From a virus: 24,487 nt of DNA. The DNA is taken from IMG/VR virus record IMGVR_UViG_3300019884_000160, positions 1 to 24,487 of that record; one strand, written 5' to 3'. The position numbers were made by a program, and so were the translations under genes. Of this stretch, positions 1 to 8,443 are shown piece by piece. Position 1 is the first letter of the stretch. Every line of letters starts with the position of its first letter. The notes beneath the pieces are model-generated. The model was not told where the DNA came from. It did no database searches and saw nothing but the letters and a program-made list of their open reading frames with translations.

Positions 1-1608
1 ATGACAAGAGAGTCCGTAAGTCCCCAAAGGTTGAGGAAACCAAGAAGCTTTGGTCCTCAAACTATTGAAGAAGAATCTATTGGTGATCAGTCAATTCGTT
101 GGATCCAGGACCACTGCCGTATCCCTGAGGGCAAAGATGTTGGCAAAGAGGTCGTGCTGCGTGATTGGCAAAAGAAGGAAATATGTAGAATCTACAATAA
201 TCCGGCGGGTACGCGCCGTGCGATTATTTCCTTTGGCCGCAAGAATGCGAAGACTACGCTGGCGGCTTTTCTGCTTTTGCTTCACTTGTGCGGTCCGCGT
301 GCCAAGCCCAATTCACAGTTATTCAGCGCCGCGCAGTCAAGGGATCAAGCCGCTGTCATATTTGCGCTGGCTGCTAAGATAGTTCGATTGTCTCCTACGC
401 TCAGAAATCAAGTAATCATCAAGGACAGTTCCAAGCAACTTGCGTTTCCAGCGGCTGGCACTTTGTATAGGGCATTGTCAGCAGAGGTTTCTACGGCCTT
501 TGGATTATCTCCCGCGTTCATTGTCCATGATGAGTTGGGTCAAGTCAAAGGACCGCGGTCCGACCTTTATGATGCGCTTGAAACCGCCACCGGCGCACAA
601 GAAAGTCCATTGTCTGTGATCATCAGTACGCAGGCGCCGACTGATGCAGACTTGCTTTCTGACCTTATCGACAAGGCATTGGCCGGTCATGACCCGCGTG
701 TCATTGTTTCGCTGTACACTGCACCTATAGAAGAGGATCCGTACAGTGACAAGGCAATTAAGAAGGCTAATCCGGCGTTTGGGGACTTTCTTAATCCAGT
801 TGAAGTGCGAGCGATGGCAGAGGAAGCCCGACGTTCACCGGCTCGTGAAAGCTCTTATAGAAATTTAGTTCTCAATCAGCGCGTCGAAGCTAACAGTCCG
901 TTTGTTTCTAGATCGTTATGGGATAGCTGTGGGAAGGTCGCAGTCAAGCCGATTGATAAGGTGCCGGTATATGGAGGTCTTGATCTTTCTGAGACCAAGG
1001 ATCTTACGGCTTTGGTTTTGATCGGCAAGGTTGATGGGATCTGGCAGGTTCATCCAACATTTTGGCTACCGGCAGGCGGACTTAGGGAAAAGTCCAGAAC
1101 TGACCGTGTACCGTATGATCAGTGGCATAAGGAAGGGAAATTGATCGCTGCGCCGGGCAAATCTGTCGATTATGAATATGTTGCCATATGGCTGCGCGAG
1201 CAATTTAATAAATATGATATCTGTAAGCTTGCATTTGATCGTTGGAATATCAGACATCTAAAGCCGTGGCTTTTGAAAGCTGGATTTAATCTTGAAGAAA
1301 TTGGAGATGGTGCCAGCAAGGAAAGAGCTAAGTTTATTGAATTTGGTCAGGGTTTTCAAAGCATGTCGCCGGCGCTGCGTGATTTGGAAAGCGAAATTTT
1401 AAATAAACGTATTGCGCACGGCAATCATCCGGTGCTGGCCATGTGCGCGGCGAATGCTGTGGTGCAGACTGATCCTGCAGGGAATAGAAAACTGAACAAG
1501 GCCAAAAGCTCCGGCCGCATAGACGGAATGGTGGCATTGACAATGGCGATGGGTGCCGCGCCCATTACAGGTGAAGCGGCAGTATCAATCGATTCGATGA
1601 TTTTTTAG
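1..1608 (+). CDS. terL: Terminase large subunit (HK97-like TerL)
   Basis: This is the ATP-driven DNA packaging motor and headful or site-specific nuclease that docks on the portal. Visible motifs: a P-loop-like GRKNAKTT at residues 79-86, a Walker B strand FIVHDE with acidic D177/E178, and a coupling-type IISTQ at about 208-211. The C-terminal RNase H-like nuclease has candidate metal-binding aspartates D328 (GGLDLSETKDLTAL), D413 (AFDRWN) and D508 (GRIDGMV). The length of 535 aa is normal for the family. The P-loop has Ala where GKT/GKS is usual. The window opens exactly at this ATG, so an upstream start cannot be excluded. A small terminase subunit would be expected just upstream, outside the window. 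Confidence 0.95.
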   Translation: MTRESVSPQRLRKPRSFGPQTIEEESIGDQSIRWIQDHCRIPEGKDVGKEVVLRDWQKKEICRIYNNPAGTRRAIISFGRKNAKTTLAAFLLLLHLCGPRAKPNSQLFSAAQSRDQAAVIFALAAKIVRLSPTLRNQVIIKDSSKQLAFPAAGTLYRALSAEVSTAFGLSPAFIVHDELGQVKGPRSDLYDALETATGAQESPLSVIISTQAPTDADLLSDLIDKALAGHDPRVIVSLYTAPIEEDPYSDKAIKKANPAFGDFLNPVEVRAMAEEARRSPARESSYRNLVLNQRVEANSPFVSRSLWDSCGKVAVKPIDKVPVYGGLDLSETKDLTALVLIGKVDGIWQVHPTFWLPAGGLREKSRTDRVPYDQWHKEGKLIAAPGKSVDYEYVAIWLREQFNKYDICKLAFDRWNIRHLKPWLLKAGFNLEEIGDGASKERAKFIEFGQGFQSMSPALRDLESEILNKRIAHGNHPVLAMCAANAVVQTDPAGNRKLNKAKSSGRIDGMVALTMAMGAAPITGEAAVSIDSMIF

Positions 1609-1753
1609 TTGGTGACTGGGCGCACACTCATTCTTCGGACCCCTCCTAATGAGTTGCCGATCAAGGGCCCCACTTTGATCGGTTGTGCGTTCAGTCACCT
1701 CTATCTATTGATAGCCGGGGGGGGGGATGAAGACTCAATCAAAGGAGATGATG
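1609..1753 (+). other. Gap with a ten-G homopolymer and small hairpins
   Basis: The 145 bases between terminase and the small lipoprotein gene carry no convincing gene. They hold a weak stem (GATCAAGG paired with CTTTGATC-type bases, 1659-1680), a 5-bp hairpin CTATC/GATAG (1701-1714) and, right after it, ten consecutive G (1717-1726). No T-run follows the stems, so they are not good intrinsic terminators. A TTG-started open frame across 1609-1821 has low-complexity content and no ribosome binding site, and I do not believe it. Confidence 0.5.
1743..1747 (+). promoter_or_regulatory. Ribosome binding site deciding the lipoprotein start
   Basis: AGGAG is followed by three in-frame ATG codons at 1748, 1751 and 1754. 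Only the third has a normal spacing (6 nt), so 1754 is the likely start. The upstream in-frame ATG at 1727 has no such site at a useful distance; its only purine stretch is the G-run. Confidence 0.6.
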
Positions 1754-1936
1754 ATGCTGAGAATGTTGGTTACGACTTTTCTGTTGACTGGACTTGGGAT
1801 TGCTTTGGCGTCTTGTGCTAGCGCGCGGAAGCCGGTCGTTGTTGTCAGTACTCCTACTCCTAGAGCTGATGTTTTTTATGTTAGGAAGCCTGTTCCGCTT
1901 CCCCGTCCGCGTTATGGTGTTCGCGTAAGGCTATGA
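1754..1936 (+). CDS. Small proline-rich lipoprotein (putative, possibly Rz1-like)
   Basis: This 60-residue protein has a Met-Leu-Arg start, a hydrophobic stretch to about residue 19 and a lipobox LASC with C21. Signal peptidase II would leave a mature peptide of about 40 residues anchored by lipid. The mature part is rich in Pro, Val and Arg (STPTPR, VPLPRPR). A short secreted lipoprotein with a proline-rich tail resembles Rz1-type outer-membrane spanins. However, no Rz partner is visible and the gene sits between terminase and capsid, far from the amidase and holin at 23327-24487. It could instead be an envelope or superinfection-exclusion lipoprotein. The lipoprotein nature is well supported; the role is not. 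Confidence 0.6.
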   Translation: MLRMLVTTFLLTGLGIALASCASARKPVVVVSTPTPRADVFYVRKPVPLPRPRYGVRVRL

Positions 1937-1954
1937 ACTGAGGATCTTTCAATT

Positions 1955-3976
1955 ATGAAACCAAAGGTGATCCACAAAGTTTTCATGGCGCAGGTAACGC
2001 GCGCCGCCGATGGCGACTTAGAATTTGTTTTATCTGATGATACCAAGGATCGCTTGGGTGATGTTATTAATCCCAAGGGTTGGGTCCTTGACAACTTCAA
2101 GAAGAATCCAATCGCGCTGTTCAATCACATTAGCAGTTTTCCTATCGGCACTTGGACCAGCGTCCGTGTCAAGGCGAACAGGCTTATTGGTAAGCTAAAG
2201 CTGGCGGCGCTTGGTACGTCTGAGCGCATCGATGAACTGATTCGTCTTGTCGATCAGGGCATCATCAAAGCTGTGTCTGTGGGCTTCATGCCGCTGGACA
2301 TGGAACCATTAGCAGATAACAGTGGGATTTTATTCAAGGAGCAGGAGCTCCTTGAGTGCAGTTTGGTGACAGTGCCAGCTAATCCGTCTGCAATACAACT
2401 GGCACGTTCATTGAAAACTTCCGACGAAACTATGGCTCTTGTGTTTGGCGAGCAAGCCAGTAAGACCAAGAGCGGTAGTGGCGACGGAATAAAAACTGGC
2501 GAGCAAGCCGGAACGATGACTGCGAACGAGATGCGCCACTGCCGTGGCCTCCCGTCGCTACCGAAAGTCACAAACATGGAAACCCTCAGTAAGCGCATCG
2601 AAAGTGCGCGGGAGCGCTTGAATGCGCTCAAGGACCAACTGACAAAGCATCTGGAAACCCTCGGTGACGAGCCGGATGATTCGGCGACAGAAATTACCAA
2701 GGAGCTTAGCAGCAAGATCGAAGTGCACCAGAAATCTTTGGACACTTTGGTTGAAGCCGAGCAGCGCCTTGGCGTGCAAAGCGAAGAGATTGATCAGTCT
2801 CAGCAGCAGCAAACTTCGGTTCCTGTGATCAGCAAGAATCAGAAGCCTTTTGCCGTTGCTGCACAGAAGGTAAAACCTTCGGACTATGTCATGCGTTCGC
2901 TCGTGGCTGTTGTTCTTGGCCACATACAGAAGCGCAGTCCGCGTGAAGTTCTCATTGAGCGTTACGGTCAGGACAGTAAGATTGACGAGGTCAGTAAAGC
3001 TGTTTTCAGCTTCGTCACTCGTGCCGCGTCAGCTCCGGCTGACACTACGACATCGGGTTGGGCCTCCCAGCTTGTTGAGACTTCCGTTGCTGACTTTATG
3101 CAACTGCTCATGCCAGCTTCGGTTTATCCGGGCTTGTCGGCTAAGGGTCTTCGCCTGAACTTTGGACGCAGTGGTATCATCTCTATTCCGGCGCGTCTTG
3201 CTACGCCTACAATTGCGGGATCGTTTGTCGCTCAGGGCTCACCTATTCCAGTGCGTCAGGGCGCGTTCACGGCGATCACCCTCACCCCGAAGAAGATGGC
3301 AGTGATTTCCACGTTCACTCGTGAGATTGCTGAGCACTCAACTCCGGCGATTGAGGGCCTGATCCGCAATGCTATCCAGGAAGACACCAGCGTCTCGCTG
3401 GACACGATCTTGCTGGATGCCGTGGCGGCTTCTGCGGTTCGTCCTGCTGGTCTTCGCAACGGTGTGACCGTTACGACTGCAACGGCTGGCGGCGGCTTTG
3501 CCGCTCTGGTCGGTGATCTCAAGGCGCTCATCGGTGCATTGATTACAGCAAGTAATGGAAACATTCGTAGTCCTGTCTGGATTATGAATCCAATCCAAGC
3601 ACTGGCGATCAGTGTTACGCAGAACGCTGGAGGTGATTTCCCGTTTGCTTCCGAGATCAATCAGGGACGCTTCCAAGGTTATCCGTTGATCCTGTCGTCT
3701 ACAGTGACGGCTGGCATGGTTCTCTTGGTTGATGCCGCTGACTTCGTTTCGGTCGAAGGCGATGCACCGCGCTTTGATATGAGTGATCAGGCTACGCTCC
3801 ATATGGAAGACACCACGCCGCTTGCCATTGGCACGGCTGGCTCTCCTAATACTGTGGCCGCGCCGGTTCGCTCGCTCTACCAGACTGACTCCTTGGCTTT
3901 GAGAATGATCATGGACGTCAACTGGGCGATGCGCCGCACTGGCGTTGTTGCTTGGACGCAAGCTGTTACTTGGTAA
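1955..3976 (+). CDS. Prohead protease-major capsid protein fusion
   Basis: A single 673-residue frame joins two proteins that HK97 makes separately. Residues 1 to about 155 look like the S78/U35 prohead protease: FNHISSFPIG with candidate catalytic H58, AVSVGF with candidate S108, and the family-typical ELLECSLVTVPANPSA at 131-146. Residues about 205-285 are charged and helix-forming (KRIESARERLNALKDQL), as expected of a scaffold (delta-like) segment. From about 295 to the end the sequence reads as an HK97-fold capsid subunit (TSGWASQLVE, STFTREIAEHS, a conserved-looking DVNWAMRR near the C-terminus). The protease would cut itself and the scaffold away during maturation. GAGGA lies 10 nt before the ATG. 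Internal ATGs near 2517 and 2575 could give free capsid protein but lack strong binding sites. Confidence 0.9.
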   Translation: MKPKVIHKVFMAQVTRAADGDLEFVLSDDTKDRLGDVINPKGWVLDNFKKNPIALFNHISSFPIGTWTSVRVKANRLIGKLKLAALGTSERIDELIRLVDQGIIKAVSVGFMPLDMEPLADNSGILFKEQELLECSLVTVPANPSAIQLARSLKTSDETMALVFGEQASKTKSGSGDGIKTGEQAGTMTANEMRHCRGLPSLPKVTNMETLSKRIESARERLNALKDQLTKHLETLGDEPDDSATEITKELSSKIEVHQKSLDTLVEAEQRLGVQSEEIDQSQQQQTSVPVISKNQKPFAVAAQKVKPSDYVMRSLVAVVLGHIQKRSPREVLIERYGQDSKIDEVSKAVFSFVTRAASAPADTTTSGWASQLVETSVADFMQLLMPASVYPGLSAKGLRLNFGRSGIISIPARLATPTIAGSFVAQGSPIPVRQGAFTAITLTPKKMAVISTFTREIAEHSTPAIEGLIRNAIQEDTSVSLDTILLDAVAASAVRPAGLRNGVTVTTATAGGGFAALVGDLKALIGALITASNGNIRSPVWIMNPIQALAISVTQNAGGDFPFASEINQGRFQGYPLILSSTVTAGMVLLVDAADFVSVEGDAPRFDMSDQATLHMEDTTPLAIGTAGSPNTVAAPVRSLYQTDSLALRMIMDVNWAMRRTGVVAWTQAVTW

Positions 3977-3983
3977 ACTGAGA

Positions 3984-4070
3984 TGCCGTAGGCGAGCGAG
4001 GGCCAAGAACCCATTGCTCAGCCTCCCGATGCCACTTGGTCTGTTGACCTTGCCTACGGTACTTTTTATT
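3984..4070 (+). terminator. Nested inverted repeats with T-run after the capsid gene
   Basis: An outer 10-bp stem pairs TGCCGTAGGC (3984-3993) with GCCTACGGTA (4052-4061; one G-U pair). An inner 7-bp stem pairs GGCCAAG (4001-4007) with CTTGGTC (4035-4041; one G-U pair). TTTTTATT follows at 4063-4070 and a ribosome binding site (AGGAGAAG) comes right after, for the gene at 4085. Position and T-run suggest a partial terminator or attenuator, or an mRNA-stabilising structure limiting downstream genes relative to capsid. The loops are long for a classical intrinsic terminator, so the role is inferred. Confidence 0.5.
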
Positions 4071-4084
4071 AGGAGAAGTTTAAT

Positions 4085-4393
4085 ATGGGCAGGAAACTTA
4101 CTACCAGAAGGACAGGTGGCACCAATCCCGCAAGCATCATTGCTCCGTCGATCAGCGGAACGCTGATTGTTGGTCAGGTTCTGACATGCAATCCTGGTTA
4201 TTGGACTGGGCTAAATCCTTTTACGTTGGCGTATCAGTGGATACGTGGCGCGGCCACGCCTATCGGCACGAATTCACCGAATTACACTCTGGTTGCTGGC
4301 GACTCCACGAACACCGTGAAGTGTCAGGTGACCGTCACTAACGCGCTGGGAGCAGCGACGGCTACTTCTCCAAGCACGTCAACTATTCCTTAG
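4085..4393 (+). CDS. Ig-like domain protein, probable capsid decoration
   Basis: This 102-residue protein is almost entirely one Ig-like beta-sandwich. It shows the common bacterial and phage pattern: PSISGTLIVGQVLTC early, a YQWIRG core tryptophan strand in the middle, and a YTLVAGDSTNTVKCQVTVTN ending at about residue 88. The N-terminus is short and basic (GRKLTTRRTGG). A strong AGGAG site lies upstream. Small Ig-like proteins encoded straight after a capsid gene are often virion decoration proteins that bind carbohydrate or cell surfaces, which is the proposed role. No signal peptide is visible. The fold call is good; the capsid location is inferred from context. Confidence 0.7.
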   Translation: MGRKLTTRRTGGTNPASIIAPSISGTLIVGQVLTCNPGYWTGLNPFTLAYQWIRGAATPIGTNSPNYTLVAGDSTNTVKCQVTVTNALGAATATSPSTSTIP

Positions 4394-4419
4394 CCGGTTG
4401 GATACAAATGGAGGGCCAG

Positions 4420-4809
4420 ATGGCCGATCAGAACGTGTTGAATCAACAGGCTGCCGCCGCTGCCAAGTCTGCTGAAGAGCAGCGCAAGGCAAACGAGGAA
4501 GCCAAGAAGATTGCTGTGGAAGGTGTGGATGCGCGGTTGAAGGTGAAGGACGATCAGGTTCAGGCGAAAGCTGAACGTGAAGCCAATCTTCAACCAACGC
4601 CAACACAGCGGGAAAACGATCTTGCGCGCGTAGGTGCGCTGGACATTGATGATAAGGAAGATGATGGTTCTGAGGCTGATGCCGAGAATGTCAACCGTGT
4701 CTTGGCTGCTAAATTGCCGGGAGCAAATCCTTATGAGAACGCTACCAGTGAAAGTAGCGAGGAATCTAAGCCGAAAGCTGCTAAGCGCGGCAAAAGAAAA
4801 GGCAAGTAA
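4420..4809 (+). CDS. Charged low-complexity hypothetical protein
   Basis: I do not recognise this 129-residue protein. From the preferred start (MADQNV; GGAGGG at 4410-4415), the N-terminal half is Ala/Gln/Glu/Lys-rich and should form a helix or coiled coil. The middle is very acidic (DIDDKEDDGSEADAEN) and the C-terminus very basic (KPKAAKRGKRKGK). An in-frame ATG at 4408 overlaps the binding site and is less likely. Its place between decoration protein and methyltransferase suggests a head-related or accessory role. The stop codon lies six bases before the hairpin over the next gene's start, so its translation may control that gene. Confidence 0.65.
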   Translation: MADQNVLNQQAAAAAKSAEEQRKANEEAKKIAVEGVDARLKVKDDQVQAKAEREANLQPTPTQRENDLARVGALDIDDKEDDGSEADAENVNRVLAAKLPGANPYENATSESSEESKPKAAKRGKRKGK

Positions 4810-4814
4810 ACATA

Positions 4815-4848
4815 AATGAGCGCTTCTGCAAAAGCGGAAGCGCTCATT
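4815..4848 (+). promoter_or_regulatory. Hairpin enclosing the methyltransferase start codon
   Basis: Bases 4815-4829 pair with 4834-4848: 15 consecutive pairs, one of them G-U, around an AAAA loop. The ATG at 4816-4818 is buried in the stem base. The previous gene stops at 4809, so a terminating ribosome would reach and open the stem. This suggests translational coupling. No T-run follows on the + strand, which argues against a plain terminator. Confidence 0.65.
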
Positions 4849-5385
4849 CCTTCTGAAATCTTGCGTGCGCCGGTGGTGCCTGACTTGTTTGGTCTTTCTG
4901 TTGGTGTTTGTGAGAGATCTGGTCTCCATATGGAGTTCGGAGTGGCTACCGGCAGGAGCTTGAAGATAATCCGAGAGCTTCTGCCAATAGATATTCCGTT
5001 GTATGGGTTTGATTCGTTTGATGGTTTGCCTGAATCTTGGAATGGTTTTAAGAAAGGCTCTTTTTCAACAGGGCTTAGAGTATCTCTGGCGAATACCAAA
5101 TTGATAGTTGGACTTTATGAAAATACTCTCAGAGAATTTGTCGATCTTAATCCCGGTCTTGCTAGTTTTATTCATATTGATTGTGATCTTTATTCGTCAA
5201 CGAAGACAGTTTTAACCGAGTTTAGGCGGCGGATAATTCCGGGAACGATAATCTTGTTCGATGAGTTGTTTGGATTTGCTGGTTATGAGCAGCACGAATA
5301 CAAAGCTCTGCGCGAAAGCGGTATTCGTTACGAAGTCATCGGACGGTGGAATGCTTACCGCGCAGCAATTAGAGTGATCAAATGA
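4816..5385 (+). CDS. SAM-dependent methyltransferase, TylF/MycF-like
   Basis: A class I methyltransferase of 189 aa. The SAM-binding motif I is MEFGVATG (39-46), followed by YGFDSFDGLPESW (63-75), then HIDCDLYSST (120-129) and LFDELFG (148-154). These last two are acidic segments like those that hold the metal in TylF-type sugar O-methyltransferases. It lacks the DPPY/NPPY motif of amino-DNA methyltransferases, so a small molecule, sugar or glycan is a likelier substrate. It sits in the head gene module between a hypothetical gene and the portal, and its TGA overlaps the portal ATG (ATGA), so it is co-translated with the portal. No strong ribosome binding site is visible, and the start codon is inside a hairpin. 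Wobble positions look more AT-rich than in the genes at 7800-9200, hinting at separate acquisition. Confidence 0.85.
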   Translation: MSASAKAEALIPSEILRAPVVPDLFGLSVGVCERSGLHMEFGVATGRSLKIIRELLPIDIPLYGFDSFDGLPESWNGFKKGSFSTGLRVSLANTKLIVGLYENTLREFVDLNPGLASFIHIDCDLYSSTKTVLTEFRRRIIPGTIILFDELFGFAGYEQHEYKALRESGIRYEVIGRWNAYRAAIRVIK

Positions 5386-6741
5386 CCTCTAAAATTATTG
5401 ATCAATATGGAAACCCGATGGTAGCCAAACATACGGACGGCGCGTATCATGATGGTCCGTGGATTCTTCCTCTTACTGGAGGATATCTGCCACATGATGT
5501 TGGCGTTAACTGGAATTGGTGGCAGCACGGTTATGATTCTGTCAATTATAGTTCGTCTGCGATGGTTGAAGCCTGTGTGGCTGCATACTCGCAGACTATT
5601 GCGATGTGTCCCGGGGATCATTGGCGTTCACAGGGTAATGGCGGTCGTGAGCGTGTGACTACGTCCGCGCTTTCTCGTATTCTTAAACGGCCAAATACTT
5701 ATCAGTCGGCTTCCGACTTTTTACTTAACCTTGTTCGCAATTTGTATTGTGAGGGGGAGGCGTTTGCATTGGCATTGCGCAATAGTCGTTTTGAAATTCA
5801 AGAACTACACTTGATGAATTCTGCACAGTCCGGTGCGCGGATAGCTTACAACGGTGATATTTTCTATGACTTAGCGGGCAACGAAATTATTGATCGCTTG
5901 ATCGGCGGTGGTTTGATTGTGCCAGCACGTGATGTTTTGCACGTGCGATTGCATACTCCGGTCCATCCGCTTAAAGGCGTGTCACCGATTGTTGCTGTTG
6001 CTCATGATATTGCGATAGGGTCTGCGATGACGCAGCAGCAGATCTTGTTCTATATGAATCAGGCACGACCATCTACTGTTCTTACGACTGATTTGATCTT
6101 GACCAAGGAACAGGCGCAAGAACTTCGCGAGCGTTGGAATGAGCAAAGTCGCGGGTTGTCGTCTGGTGGTACGCCTATCTTAGGAGCAGGTGTAAAGCCG
6201 TTTCCTCTTTCTTCTTCATCGCGTGATTCTCAGCTTGCTGACATTATGAAGTTAACGGAACAGCATATTGCACTGGCGTTCCGCGTCCCGCTGCAAGTTC
6301 TTGGGATAGGTGGTTCACCATTTGCTTCTACAGAAGCATTGATGCAGTTCTGGCTCGCTGGCGGATTGAACTTTGCGCTCAATCATATTGAAGTAGCTTT
6401 CGATGCTCTGTTTGGTCTTAAGGGTCAACCTGATGAATATACAGAATTAAACACGGATGTTCTGCTTCGATCTGCCTTGAAAGATCGTGTTGAGTCATAC
6501 GCAGCTGGAACGCGCGCTGGTATCTTTGCTCCAAATGAAGCGCGCGCAGCATTTGAATTACCCGAGGCAAAGGATGGCGAAGAGCCAAGGATGCAGCAGC
6601 AAGATGTGCCACTCTCCTACGGGGCAAAGCTGGATCCAAATCCCGCTCCTCCGGCACCGCCGTCTCCTCCAACAGAACCTGAAGAGGATAAGCCGGACGA
6701 TGACAAATCATTCGACGCGGAAACAATTATCAACCGGCTCT

Positions 6742-6767
<26 letters not shown>
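5382..6767 (+). CDS. Portal protein (HK97 family)
   Basis: The portal is a dodecameric ring at one capsid vertex through which DNA is packaged and ejected. The 461-residue sequence has the family's course: an N-terminal NYSSSAMVEACVAAYSQTIA segment, LKRPNTYQSASDFL, a LYCEGEAFALALR strand, VLHVRLHTPVHPLKGVSPI, and a late AFRVPLQVLGIGGSPFASTEA. The C-terminus is an extended Pro/Asp-rich tail (about 414-445) ending in a short helix. It starts within the methyltransferase stop codon. In most HK97-like phages the portal precedes protease and capsid; here it follows them with three genes between. Confidence 0.93.
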
Positions 6768-7793
<1,026 letters not shown>

Positions 7794-7794
<1 letters not shown>

Positions 7795-7798
7795 GGAG
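7794..7798 (+). promoter_or_regulatory. Ribosome binding site for a GTG start
   Basis: AGGAG overlaps the end of the collagen-like gene's stop codon and lies 8 nt before the GTG at 7807. It supports GTG as the start of the next gene; there is no ATG nearby in that frame. Confidence 0.7.
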
Positions 7799-7806
7799 TT
7801 AAAGCC

Positions 7807-8394
7807 GTGGATGACAAAGACAAATTGAATGCTTCTGCCCAAGTCGGTGCATCGCTCTCTCGCAGTGGTGCCCTCGCTGATGAGTTGATCCCAAAAGGGA
7901 AGTTCACCGTCGAGTGCTACGGTGCCGACGGCAAACTGAAGTGGAAAGACGAGTTCTACAACACCGTCGTGACGGTCGGCAAGAACTACATGCTTGATGG
8001 TGTCTTGCAGACCGCGGTGACGATCGTTGGCCCGTTCATGGGACTGATCTCGTCGACTTCGTTCTCGGCCATTGCCGCTGGCGACACGATGGCGTCTCAT
8101 GCTGGTTGGTTGGAGGCTGGCACCGCCAACGCGCCGACCTACACGGCACCGCGCAAGACTGCTGCCTGGTCCGCTGCTTCTGGTGGATCCAAATCTCTGT
8201 CCGCCGCATTGGTCTTTGCCATCACTGGCACTGGCACAGTCAAGGGAGCGTTTCTTGTGTTGAGCACTGGCGCAGTCAGTACCATCGACAGCACGGCTGG
8301 CACGTTGTTCTCGGCTGGCTTGTTCACCGGTGGTGATCGCGCTGTGATCAACGGTGACACGTTGAACGTCTCCTACTCGATGGCGCTGACCTAG
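7807..8394 (+). CDS. Small beta-rich structural protein, function unknown
   Basis: This 195-residue protein starts at GTG. It reads like a family common in phage structural regions: an N-terminal KFTVECYGADGKLKWKDEFYNTVVTVGKNYMLDG, a central GWLEAGTANAPTYTAPRKTAAW, then FAITGTGTVKGAFL and a C-terminal INGDTLNVSYSMAL. It is predicted to be almost all beta strand. I know no assigned function for this family. Placed between two apparent surface-fibre genes and before the connector, it is likely a virion component, perhaps an attachment base for a fibre. Wobble positions are clearly more C/G-rich than in the terminase and methyltransferase genes. Confidence 0.7.
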   Translation: MDDKDKLNASAQVGASLSRSGALADELIPKGKFTVECYGADGKLKWKDEFYNTVVTVGKNYMLDGVLQTAVTIVGPFMGLISSTSFSAIAAGDTMASHAGWLEAGTANAPTYTAPRKTAAWSAASGGSKSLSAALVFAITGTGTVKGAFLVLSTGAVSTIDSTAGTLFSAGLFTGGDRAVINGDTLNVSYSMALT

Positions 8395-8417
8395 TAGCAA
8401 CACGCTGGAGGCACTCG

Positions 8418-8435
8418 GCCTCGGCTAAACGAGGC
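8418..8435 (+). promoter_or_regulatory. Hairpin covering the ribosome binding site
   Basis: GCCTCG (8418-8423) and CGAGGC (8430-8435) form a perfect 6-bp stem with loop GCTAAA. The GAGG inside the 3' arm is the only good ribosome binding site for the ATG at 8444 (9 nt away). A folded stem would limit initiation of the repeat protein. Regulation is an inference. Confidence 0.4.
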
Positions 8436-8443
8436 ATGGCGAC

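Noticed and set aside
1675-1710. Sigma70-like promoter (TTGATC with downstream TATCTA)
   Set aside because: Spacing of about 20 bp and poor -10 match; no confident promoter found anywhere in the window.
1609-1821. 70-aa frame starting at TTG after terminase
   Set aside because: It reads through the ten-G run, has no binding site and overlaps the better-supported lipoprotein gene.
4815-4848. Intrinsic terminator after the charged hypothetical gene
   Set aside because: The stem is strong, but no T-run follows on the + strand (TCCTTCTG), and the stem includes the next gene's start codon.
4816-5385. DNA adenine or cytosine methyltransferase
   Set aside because: No DPPY/NPPY or cytosine PC-motif; the motif set fits TylF-type methyltransferases.
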